Origin: Diplosphaera chodatii
Lineage: Eukaryota; Chlorophyta; Trebouxiophyceae; Prasiolales; Stichococcaceae
Direction: 5' to 3'
DNA: 64,000 nucleotides
NCBI GenBank assembly: GCA_032358165.1
Contig: JAALGY010000031.1
Location: 806,001 to 870,000, forward strand
Shown here one piece after another: positions 47,201 to 57,430 of the stretch (positions are counted from its first letter, which is position 1; the number at the start of each line of letters is the position of its first letter). The position numbers and the translations under genes were made by a program. A model generated the notes under the pieces. That model was not told the origin of the DNA. It was given only the letters and a program-made list of their open reading frames with translations, and made no database searches.

Positions 47201-48270
47201 GCAACCCCATGTGGTGAGTGCACCACCGGCAAGCAGAGTGCACGCTGCATCACGTGGAGGCTCCTGCCTTTGCTGTCACCTTGCGACTGCGCGCGCATCC
47301 GGCGCCACACCTGTTGGTTGCTCTGTGCGTAGGATGGTCACCAACGGCGGAGCCGAGCAGCCCTCTGTGATCTCGACCGACACCACAACCGTCGGGCCAG
47401 CGGTGCGCACCTCGCTGCTGCCCAAGCACGCATGCGGGCTCACAACACCTGCAGCTGGCTGTGCTTTGGCCTTGTCACCCTACCTTTCTGTCTCAGTGCT
47501 GCGCATGCGATGGTGCTCTGCCCGTGTGCAGGTCACCATCGCGCCCCAGGCCGGTTCGTTCTTCGCCAAGGTCCCCGTCGGCCCCCAGTTCTCCCCCACC
47601 AGCATCTCGACGGCCGTCACCGTGCCGCCCTGCGCCACCAAGATCGCCATCTCCTACATCTTCAAGTGCAACGACTACCAGCCGTTCAACGACAACGTGA
47701 GCGTGCCTTGCTCGCCTGTTTGGCGCACTGAGCTGGCCATTCTGTTGAAGATGGCGCCTGTGCCCACTTCAGACGCAGGAATTGCTGCTTCACTCGGGCC
47801 CGCGCAGGCTGCACTGAGACAAAGCGTGTGCTGACATTCCAACAGCGACAGCTTGCCAGGGTGCACTGGGGTCATGGCTGCAGGGCGTGATCACCATCTC
47901 GGTGACCGACCAGATCGACTCCACCAACGTCATCGCGCCCACGACGATCAACGTGGACTGCCGCCAGACCGGCGACTACGGCATCACAGGCTCCCCCGCC
48001 AACCGCTACTGGACGACCGCCACCGTCTCGGTGCCCAACGGTGCGCCGATGCCCTGCTAGCACAGATGCATGTCCGCATGGCAGCCTCTGGCATTGCAAT
48101 TGGATGAGGGGCTCCAGCTCACGGCCTGCATGTAGTCGATAGGCATCAGCTTTCACTCTGCTCTTGGAACAGGCCAGTACACCCTCGACATCGCTGCGTC
48201 CGCTGACAACGTCGGCGACAACATCCTGCCGTCGGTGCTGTACGTGGACTCAGTCACCTTCTCCGCCTAA
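44221..48270 (+). CDS. secreted Cys-rich protein with C-terminal beta-rich domain
   Basis: Not a family I recognise. ATG 44221 begins a clear signal peptide, MARMMIAALAALLMMGCAHQ, spliced to VAAAGGRSMLAVSCPAPKCP. The mature N-terminal part is Cys-rich: VLGTSCGYQCFTQYKLNCAD and PCPAIACAYSASYAVSGPT. The middle is an Ala-rich, probably helical region with spaced Cys (LPLAAAVNQ, IAQTITHISTYVCSCCTGNS, SLQILLAKVHDCYAGNVAS, VARALACTVANVYAAAIDAQ). After CPLDVACKCTPEAYQ, the C-terminal 190 residues look like a jelly-roll or carbohydrate-binding module: YDNLGFETGSFEGGNPMW, SVISTDTTTVGPAVTIAPQ, AGSFFAKVPVGPQFSP, ISVTDQIDSTNVIAPTTINV and SVLYVDSVTFSA, stopping at TAA 48270. A TGTAA, a typical green-algal poly(A) signal, lies about 30 bases downstream. 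Likely a cell-wall or extracellular protein. Confidence 0.75.
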
Positions 48271-49588
48271 GTACGAGGACCCATCGCAGGTGAATTCAGC
48301 TGTAAACCCTGTTTGCTGAGGGACATTGGCCCACTCGTGCACTGCTGCACCCCAGCATGCCAGCCTGGTGACCGCTCAAAGTTGTGTTTGTGATCCACAG
48401 CACATGGGGCTCAGGCATGTGTTGCACTGGTGCGCAGGTGCTCTTAGCCGCCTCAAAACTAGTGCAATCTCGACCCCGCCAAGACAAAGGCCTCAGTAGT
48501 GAAGATCGCAGCGGCATGGCAACGGGATGGGGCATGCAGTCCTCAGCCTTGCGGCTTGCAGAGTAGTTGCTCTACTTTCAGCTTGACAGACGTTGCACTT
48601 CTGCGTCAAGCGCATCTCAGTTTGGTTGAACTTCCTGCACTCTGCTCTGTGGTGTATGCCTACTTCAGCGAGCCTGCTCTGAAGTCGTGCATGGCCTTGG
48701 AATCTAACTTCAGCACAGCTTCTCACTCTGCTTGGTCATAGTCACACTGTGAACACGCCTAATGTAAGAAGCTGAGTACAGTGAGACAGCAGTCACTCAA
48801 GATCCCTGTTGATGACACCCGACCTGGCACCCGACTGCTCTCACTTGCTGGTGTTGCTTCTATCTCATTGTGGGGGACCCTGTTGGAATCTTGGAAACTC
48901 CTTGCACTCAGGTGCTCTCACTTGGTGCGTGGCACAGCTTTTCAACTCATGTGGGCAACACTTACTATCAACACCTTTACCACCCGACAACCCTCACTTG
49001 GTGTGCTGCTTCTCAGCGAGATGTGTGAGTCAACCTATATGTTGAGTTGCATGAGGTGTTGATCACGATACATTCATCAGCAGCCACAACATCCCGCCGC
49101 CTTCGCCACTCTGAGTTTGCACTACTACTGTCAGATGTGTGAGAAGTTATTCCAACACTAAACAGAACACACCTGCCAAAGCTGCACTTCCGTGCTAAAT
49201 GACTTTCTCACGAGAAGCTTCTCATATCAGTTGCATCCACGACTCGGAGCTTCACATCCCTGCACCTTCCTGCGGGGTTGCCCCACTGTGTACCAACTTA
49301 TTACAGCACTGATGAGACATACCAACGCAAGTGTCAACTGATGAACAACGTTAAAACCAATGAGATCAGAACCAAGCCGCAGCAAACTATAACCAACTAA
49401 ACCAGCATTGATCAGCACTCATGTATCACCAGCAAACCACGCATGCGAAAGGCAAGTGTTTTCTACCGTGTCGTTTCTCTATGCTGTAGGTGGGAACCAG
49501 GCCGTGCCCTTGTTGACAGCATCTCGTCATGTTCGCCGTGAGTACAACAGTCATCTGAACAGCCCTGCAGCGACGCTGCTCAACCAAC
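48271..49588. other. gene-free region between convergent secreted-protein genes
   Basis: About 1.3 kb, visibly AT-richer than the rest, made of many short CACTCA/CACTTG-like words. No open frame with a recognisable domain, and no terminal inverted repeat or long direct repeat found by eye. It includes the 3' UTR of the upstream gene and possibly further 3' exons of the downstream minus-strand gene. Confidence 0.5.
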
Positions 49589-52001
49589 CTACCTGCCCGT
49601 CACAGCCGCGCATGCTGTGGGGCAGAAGGCTATCGCCTTGCACAGCTGCTGCAGCTGTGCAATTGACATCGCCGGCAACGCCGCAGCGGGATCTGTATCA
49701 TCTGCGGTGCCCTGTATGAAGCCCAAGATGCCGATGGCATTGCCGCAGCCCATGGTCGCCGCGATGTTTGCCAGCGCTGTGGAGATGTCAGCGATGAGCA
49801 GATTCTGCGCTGCGGCGTCCAGGCCAACTATGGCAGCGGCGAACGCCTGCACCGCTGGCCTGCACACATGCGTGTAGACACACATCAGCAACAGTCCAGC
49901 TCTAGGGCCGCAGCACACAGGTGCTGACACAAGCAAGCAGATGCCAGGCAGCTGCAGCTCCAGCAGGCATGTCAGTCATGTGCAGGTTCACATGTGCAGA
50001 CGCATCATCCGGGTTTTGGCAGCTGACGGAGTGCAAGTGCTCACTTGCGCTGCTGCACAGTCAGAGCTGCTGCTTGCAGGAAGGCGGCAGTGACATCCAC
50101 CCCGGCAGTCAGCACGCCAGCGATGGCGGAGGATGCGATGCTGCGGTCGGCCTGCGCTGCAGTCGCGATGGCGATGGCAGCAACCTGGGCGTTCCCCGAT
50201 GTTGGGCAGCTGACGTTGGCGATCGTGATGGCCAGGCTGGACGACTGGACCTGCAGGCAGTAGGACAGCCGCTGGAGGGCATGTCACACGCCACTCTGTG
50301 TCCGACACACCAGGCACAGGGCAGCACCGTCTCAGCATCATCTGGCACTGGCTGGCAGGGCTGCAAATCAGGCATGCCCATGCGCCCGCATCAGCCACGC
50401 CATCTGGCAGCACATGGGGCTGTGCAGAATGCTGCGGATGCGTACCTGGTTATCTACGTCTGCTGAGAACAGGGGCTGCTTGCAGCGCCCGCGCCCCACG
50501 CCGCCAGCAGCCAGCTTCCCCACCAGCTTGGCGAGCTTCGGGTCCGTCTTGAGGCTGTCGGAAGCGGCCAGCAGCGGCAGCAGCGTGAGCTGCTTGCACT
50601 GGGTCACCTGCAGGCGCAGTGTGGCACCACCTGATGGTCAGGTGCTTCCCAGCAGCCAGCGCGGTGGTTCGATGTCAACTTCCCTGACGGGGGCGCTGGC
50701 TAACAGGCAGCGCCTCAGTGGCTGACGATGATGTGAATGCCCACTTGACTGTGTCGGTGTTCCAATTGCAGCAGCTGCAGCGATGTGGCCACCTTGTGCC
50801 TTGGCCTGGGGAGCATGAGGCACGGGGCTGGAGGCTGCTGTGTGGCACGCACCACGGTGGCGACCTTGCTGGCGAACAGAGGTGCCGCGTCGGGTGCGGC
50901 GATCTGGAGCCCGTTGTAGAACGCGATGGCCAGCGCGGTGGCCCGTTTGCAGCCGCCGCCTGTCCCGGTTGTGAGGGCAACATCTTGGATGGAGTAGGCG
51001 ATGTTGGCCAGCAGGGAAGCGGCAGACACCTCCGCTGCGAATGAACCGTGCACACCCTTGGTGCTTCTGCGGTGGCGATGCAGCATCATGCAAACAGGTG
51101 CACTCACACACATCAAGCATGCATCTGCTCGCCCGCAGGATCCCGTGCATCGCAGCCATGTGCAGCTGCTGCCGACAGTGTGCACCCTGACCAGCTGCAC
51201 TGCAATGCAGCAGGTAGACTGCTGGCAGCCCCAAGCGCACCGCGAGCATCTATAGGTGTCCAAGCGTGAAACACAGGTGCAAGATCACGGCAGCATCTGT
51301 CGGCTCACATGGGAGTGCCGAGCCGAAGGCGATTGCAACGCTCTGCGCCACGGCTGCGGCGTCGCCCACCGTCTTCGTGAGCGTGACGGCGCCGGAGAAG
51401 GCGTTTGCCAGCACTGTGTCAAGACCGCCGTCCCCATCCGCCACCAGCTGCCCCACGCTGACGCCGATGCCCGCAGCGTAGGCGTCGCCGCAGCCGGACA
51501 CCGCGGCCTGCGCCAAGCTGCAGCCACGACACCGCACAAGTCATGCACCACGCCCATCGTGTGGCGAGTGTGATCCCATGCATGCGCAGCTGGCGGGAGG
51601 TGGGATCCGGAGGTACGTAGCTGCTGACAGCAGCAGACCCAGCCTTGACATGCATGCTGCCAGGTGGCCAGGTGTCATGATCAACCTATAACGCCACTGC
51701 ACGGGCCTCCCAGGCACCAGACATCGGAGCTCGTCCGATGAAGGACACGGTAGATAGGGGAGGAGTCCACATGTGCAGGGTGGAAGCTGCACCTCTCGGC
51801 AGCGACCACCATGTCGCCTTGGCACTCGGCGAACACCACGGACACGGCAATGGCGCTGCTGCCCCTCTTGCTGCTGCAGGACTTGATCTTGGCCTCGGGC
51901 GGGTCGTCTGCCGTCGCCTTGCGGCCCGCTGCCAGGCCCAGCAACAAGAGCAGGCAGCCCATGCGAAGCACCGCACCTTGACCCATGTTGCCGCACCGCA
52001 T
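49589..52001 (-). CDS. second secreted Ala/Cys-rich protein
   Basis: Unrecognised family. ATG 52001 gives MRCGNMGQGAVLRMGCLLLL and LGLAAGRKATADDPPEAKIK, a signal peptide followed by CSSKRGSSAIAVSVVFAECQ. Later exons repeat a loose 60-70 residue Ala-rich helical module with one or two Cys: GCGDAYAAGIGVSVGQLVAD with AVAQSVAIAFGSALPCEPTD (about 51530-51290), SLLANIAYSIQDVALTTGTG with GCKRATALAIAFYNGLQIAA (about 51030-50860), QCKQLTLLPLLAASDSLKTD with GRGRCKQPLFSADVDNQ, then LAITIANVSCPTSGNAQVAA, and a final exon with LLIADISTALANIAATMGCG and AIAFCPTACAAVTGR. The stop at 49589 may be bypassed, because GGCAGGTAGGT there looks like a good donor. Lacks the beta-rich C-terminal domain of the gene at 44221-48270. 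Confidence 0.65.
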
Positions 52002-53177
52002 GATCCTCAGCTGGGCAAGCACCAGATAGCTTTAACAGGGTTCCAAAGTAGATGAAGTGCTGTGAAAGTCTCAAGTATTTGACCTCTGCACCTCGGCACC
52101 TACCTGGCAATGTCTCGGCTACTGCGTCCGCGACCCCACGCGGGTAAACATTCAGGACCTGGCCTCACGGAGAGCTTTGGGGCCACCTGGCGCATGCATC
52201 GCTGCGACAACGCTCCATGCGCAGGTGGACGCTGGATGACGCAGCCAGAAATTCAATCTATGAGGCAGTATGGAGCTAGCCACGCCCTGATCCTGGGCTG
52301 CATAGGCGATGATCGCCAGGCTTCGAGCCCGCCACAGCCGCAAAGCATGCGTGGTACTTGTCGACGATGAAGTTTAGTTGATGGCACCGCAAGACTGCTG
52401 ATGTACAGTGCTGCACATGCTGCCGCATGGTGGCACCCACGCATGTACCAGCAATGGATCTGCACATGACCTAGGCACACTTGCGATCCCAAGTCATGTG
52501 ATCGCTTTGAATAGTTGATGCTCTTACGTCACAGCTCCTGCAGACCCGCGCGGTCGGCGTGCCGTGCATGTACAGTATGCATGGGCGTTCTGCTGACCAC
52601 ATCAGTTGTGTCGCGCAGTCATCAGCAGGCAGGTGCAGTGTCTTGTAGTAGATGATGCCATCCACCCAATCTGTGCACGCAGCGGGTGACCGTGTGGTGC
52701 ACACAGAGCGTGACAACCCACAAAACTTGGACTGACTGCTGGCGGCTTGCGACGCTAGCTGTCTGCTGCTGCGGCAATGTTGAGATGCCATGTCATGCAT
52801 GGCTGTGGCGTTGCACGCCTCCAGGACTGTGCAAGCGTTGACAAGCAGATCACAGTGCTGTTACATGCGATGTGTCATCATACATCGCAGTATCGAGACA
52901 ACAGAAAGGTGCAGTGCCTACTGAAACAACATGGGAAGGGCATACATGCATGCATTGCAGCGTATCAATCGCAATGACCACAATTTGCAGGTGTCAAAAT
53001 CAAAGCAGGTACGGTAATCAGGTGTCATCAGTTTCCCAGTACTGCTCGCTCATCAATCTATCTGACTGGTGTCGCTGCTGATCGCTCCTTGGCTGGTCGA
53101 CACAGTATGGTCTATCTGGCGCGCAGACTTGCTGGACTCTACCTCACACCAACATGCTGATGCTGCCAGATTATCTG

Positions 53178-53209
53178 CGGCCTCCAGACGGCATGCCGTC
53201 TGGAGGCCG
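53178..53209. repeat. perfect 32-bp palindrome
   Basis: The left arm CGGCCTCCAGACGGCA (53178-53193) is followed with no spacer by its exact reverse complement (53194-53209). The symmetry stops at the next base on each side. It lies in a gene-free region, about 280 bases beyond the stop of zinc-finger gene 1. It could form a hairpin in RNA or a cruciform in DNA. Confidence 0.95.
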
Positions 53210-53220
53210 GTCGTCTGCCT

Positions 53221-53256
53221 GATGACTGTCCCTCTACAGATGACTGTCCCTCTACA
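53221..53256. repeat. exact 18-bp tandem duplication next to the palindrome
   Basis: GATGACTGTCCCTCTACA occurs twice head to tail (53221-53238, 53239-53256), starting 11 bases after the palindrome ends. Confidence 0.95.
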
Positions 53257-53492
53257 GGTGTATCCGTGAGAAACCTTGGCAGCTGGGACCGAGCTCGCTG
53301 ACAGTGGCGCTCGTCAGTTGAGCTTGGCCTTGCTTATGGGGTTGTGGGACTCTATCTTCTTTGCTATCAGAAATCGGATGCTGGCCAGGCCTGCAGAAGC
53401 AATCACTCAAGGCAGCTGACGTTGCTGCCGTTTGTGCAGATGTTTGATGCAGAAGAGGCGCACCCTTCACCATGCAGTAGGACTATCTGGCC

Positions 53493-56259
53493 TCAACGAA
53501 CAGCCATACGACGCGCCTGTGCATCGGTGAAGGACGGAAGCTGCGACAGGTGTGTCGGCGGCGCCAGCTCCTGTCCATCCAGCGGATCTGCAGCCAGCAG
53601 GGGCAGGTCCCACGCCCATGTCTCCGGCAGCAACATGCCACCGGGCAGCAGAGGCTCCCCAGTCAGGCCTGCGGCGTCCGGTCGTGGGTTGCACAGGGTG
53701 GCCGTGAAGTGGCCGGTGCTGTGCTGCTGTAGGGGCTGCTGCTGGTGCTGGTGTGAGATCATTGGCGGCGGTTGCAGCTGCATCACATTCCTGCAGTGGC
53801 AAAGATCCACATGCTGTTGACAGAGCAGAAAGCAGCATGCAGTTACGTACACAATTCTTGTGGCGTCTCGAAGCCAGTGGGACAGCTGGCAGCTGCAGGC
53901 TAGCCATGCATACAGCGCACGCCACTCAGCATCCCCTGTACATAGGTGCACATGCGCTGTGAAGCAGTAGCTCACCCAAATGGGCCCAAAAGTGGAAATG
54001 GAGACATGTTGCTGAACGGTGAAGGTACACAGCAGCTTGAAGCTGCCACCAGCGGCTGGGGCTGCGCTGCCAGATGCTCTTTGGCGGCAAACTCCTGGTC
54101 GCCAGGATGGCCGCCTAGCATGGTGGCATCGTGGCTGCCGCTGTAGACTGGTGGGTGGTACGGCGTCTCGCAGTGCTGCCAGGAGAGCTGGCGCCCGAAC
54201 CCGGCGTCATCTGCAACCGTGTACGGCGATGCCGCCTGCCACAGGTCGACTGCGAGGAGCGTTGCGTTCGCTCCTTCTGGAGGTGCTGCCGTGCTGCCGC
54301 CGCTGGACGACCCGCTCGTGGTGTGGCAGCTGTCGCACCTCGTCAGCCGGCTCGGTGGTGATGCCTCCTTCGGCTGCATATGCAGTAAGACAGGTGTTGA
54401 GAACAAAGATCCTGTGCAGAGACGTGCCGACCATCCAATGCCGCAGCCTACCTGTAGCCCGAGGCATGCATCACCGACGACACAGCGGCAACCTAAACGC
54501 TGGGTTAGCTGTTGTGCTGAGCGGTGGCAGCGATGAGAGGACCAACGAGTCACGCACCTGAGTGGTGCCCATCATGAAGTCAACCATGTTGGCCGCCTGC
54601 TGGCGCACCGAGTCCCGCGGCGCATGTGTCGTCGGCGGCGGCAGCGGTGGCAGCGAGTGCTGACGTTGGTCGCCGGCCGAAGGCAGTGCGAGCGTGGAGG
54701 CGCCACCGTGTGATGGCGACAGCGGGCCAGCCCCACCCTGGGGTGGCGCCGTCCCAGGCTCCCTCTGGACGGCTGCCCTCGACCTGCGAATCAAGCGTGG
54801 CACAGTGAGCGGATGGCCTTCTGCCTGCTGAGATTCACAGGTGTCTGCTGGGGCTGACCGAGCATGGGGAACGTCTGCCACACCTCACATCAGGCATTGC
54901 TGGGCAGATGCGCACTGGCGGCACCTTGCGGTGTGTGCAACGCGCAGCTCCGCGGGCAGCGACGCCAGCAGGTCGCGGGCGGGTGGCAATGCGGCGGCGG
55001 CCTCGCTGGCGCTGCGCAGTGAGAGCGCAGCAGGCAGCGCGTTGGTGGACGGCGACGTCGAAGCGCAGCGCCGCAGCTTGTAGCTCTGCAGCGCATGGAT
55101 GTGAGCGAGGCGGCATCAACAGCCGCAGCAATGGTGCCGACACCCATGTGTGCATCTACTGCAGGCGTCCATGCTGTAGAAGCAGCCTACCGTACACCGT
55201 CCCAATTGAGAGCCCATACAGCAGGCAAGACTTGCACAGCAATGCCGGAGGAAGCCGCGCCGTCGTGTGCTCATGCACATCACAGTCTGCGCACCTCATG
55301 GGCTTCCCGGTAGCGCCTCCGCTTGGCTGCCTGCTGCGGTGCTGCCAGGCCGCCAGTGCACCCTGCAGAGCGTTGCCGGCTGTCCGTGACAGGACGCAAC
55401 TAAATCGTGACAACTTGGCTAGCAGCACTACACAGGCATTTTGGCAGTGCGTCGTGAGGCCATTATAGGTTTTCCCAGGTAGAGTGCGGGTACAGCAAAG
55501 CGAACACTTCGACTACTCACCCACGTGAGCCGCCTTCGGATCCAGGGCGGCCAAACACCTTGGGCACTCCTGCGACGATGTAGCAAGTAGGGTGGTCGAA
55601 TGCGATGGAGAACACGAGGCCATGTGCGCCAGCTGCCAAGCAAACATGCAGCTGATAAGTACAGGCAGCACGAAAACACACATGCGTCGCACCCTCAGCT
55701 CGGAGTCGTGCCCCCGGGCTCCGCATCCGGGCTGCGAAGGCGATCTGTAGTGCTTCCTGAGCCTGTGGTAGACACAAGATCGTGTTCTGTACAGCGGATG
55801 TCCCGGCTGGACACTCTTGTGACAGCGTTGTCAGCAGGATAGTACACCCGTCAAATCACAATTACGCACGCCACCCCCTCGAACTTTTCACTCATCAAGG
55901 AGAGCACTCACTTCCAGAGCTCCGAAAAGCGCCTCTTGCATCCTGCAGAGGACCAGGCGACAGGTAAGATACAGAGAAGTGCGGCCTAATGGTAGCCTCA
56001 CCTGCAAGGCCTTCTTCCGCAGTTTGGGCTCACGCCTGCAATATTGTCAGCCGTCTCGATCACGGCCTGCGTGCTTAGCAAACCAGGTCACACCTGGGAA
56101 GCTGCACGCAAAGTCGGGCCTGGCAGGCTGCTGCTGCTGGTCCTCTGATGCCGAGCAGGGGGCGGTACTACTACCGGCGGCCGGGCCCTTCTGATCCCGC
56201 ATGCCGTTAGCAGCCGGGGCAACCGCGGCAGCACAGACGCCTGCGACCACGCAGCACAT
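53493..56259 (-). CDS. C2H2-type zinc-finger protein, copy 1 (putative transcription factor)
   Basis: ATG 56259 (or 56202, MRDQKGP) opens a Gln-rich exon ending RPDFACSFPG. A 31-nt exon (55912-55942) reads CKRRFSELWK. It is followed by LRKHYRSPSQPGCGARGHDS and ELR (about 55763-55695), then ECPRCLAALDPKAAHVG (about 55580-55530) and CTGGLAAPQQAAKRRRYREA with HE. Together they give C-x4-C-x12-H, a long loop to GH, then C-x2-C-x9-H-x2-C, an arrangement I associate with green-algal C2H2 proteins. KRRRYR is a likely nuclear signal. After SYKLRRCASTSPS the rest is low complexity, rich in Pro, Gln, Ser and Ala, with a GFGRQLSWQHC patch shared with copy 2. Stop at 53493. The Cys of GHDC in copy 2 is Ser here. 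DNA targets unknown. Confidence 0.75.
55912..55942 (-). other. 31-nt exon encoding the zinc-finger core, copy 1
   Basis: Between a CTGCAG acceptor and a GTGAGT donor. It carries the second Cys and the hydrophobic FSELW core of the finger. The same-sized exon is present in copy 2 at 59561-59591. Confidence 0.75.
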
Positions 56260-57430
56260 GTCTCGATCCAGGCGCTAGATGCTCAGGACAAGATCTGACA
56301 AGGCCACCCCTTGGCAAACCTCCGATTTTCATTCGGGAGCAATGCGGAGGTCTCCCGCATCGGCATCTACGTCGACAGGCAGGTACTGCACGCACTGTGG
56401 ACGCGATGCCGGGGCACAGGACTGCGACTCGAAGGCTCTCAGAACATCTAGGGCGCGTGCAATGCTGGGTCGCGGCCGGCTCGACTACCGGGCAGTTTCA
56501 GTCGCCTCCTTTGGTAGGTGCTGCGAGCCACCGATGGCGAGGATCGTTCGTTGCCGGTCGCTCAAGCACTGGCGCGCTCACAAAGCTTGCAACTGGATCC
56601 CGTACTGAGGCCGCGTCACGACTTCCTGGCCAGACGATGCACCCGCTGTGCGACAAAAGTAAAGCACATGTGGGGATAGGGGAGCATCTTCTGGCATTTC
56701 ACATCTTCCTCTTGACCACGTGGGCTCATGAGATCCCGAGTTGTCAGGTGCAAGCCCGCATCCTCGATCAAAGTCAAACAGCTTCAGCGTCCAACAAGAC
56801 GGATGTGCAAGGGGTCCGGTCGGCGCGCGGTGATGTGTTGGGGCCATGCGCTGTCCGCTGCGCAAGGACAACCGGTGCTCAGCTGGACAAGCAGATGAAT
56901 CTGTCTAGATATGCAGGTTTCTTGCCAGGCCATGGCACCTCTAGTCAATCGAGCACAGCAATGACAGCATGCACGCAGCATGTGGCAGGGCTCCAGAGGC
57001 CGCCTCAGCAGCCATCATCATGTGAAAGTGCATCGGACATCCGGTGAGTTGTGCCATGTGCGCACACGGCATGAGGTTCGTGCGGAGGCGAGGGCAGCAG
57101 ATAGACAGGCGGCTGATAGGCTTTCGTTATGTTGACCGGCTGATTGCCAACGAACTGCATCTGGGGAGGACATACATACTTCTGCACATGCAAATGCAGA
57201 GTTGCCATTATGATGACAAGTGTGCCACGCAACCACCCCGCCCGCTGACAAGTGTCAAGCTCCTGTATGGTGTGAACACACATACATCTCATCAGGTAGG
57301 TGGCCGTCACGTCGGTTTGCCGACATCATCAAGTGCTGATAGGTGTTGTGTGTCAAGTTGATGGCACATTCAGCCTCGAAACCAGAATCTACATTGCACG
57401 CAAGCATTGTCTTTGCTCAATGGCAGTAGG
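56260..57430. other. region between the two zinc-finger genes
   Basis: About 1.2 kb: presumed promoter of copy 1 and 3' flank of copy 2. A plus-strand frame at 56397-57047 is open but has no recognisable domain or codon bias, so it is not called. Confidence 0.45.

Larger units (their letters stand above)
52002..53492. other. 1.5-kb gene-free region carrying a palindrome and tandem repeat
   Basis: Lies between the start of the secreted-protein gene (minus) and the stop of zinc-finger gene 1 (minus). No supported coding frame. Contains the palindrome at 53178-53209 and the 18-bp duplication at 53221-53256. Confidence 0.5.

Noticed and set aside
48780..49420. Possible transposon remnant in the AT-rich stretch
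   Set aside because: No terminal repeats, target-site duplication or transposase-like reading found by eye.
56397..57047. 216-codon plus-strand frame between the zinc-finger genes
   Set aside because: No domain, no start context, and no splice partners.
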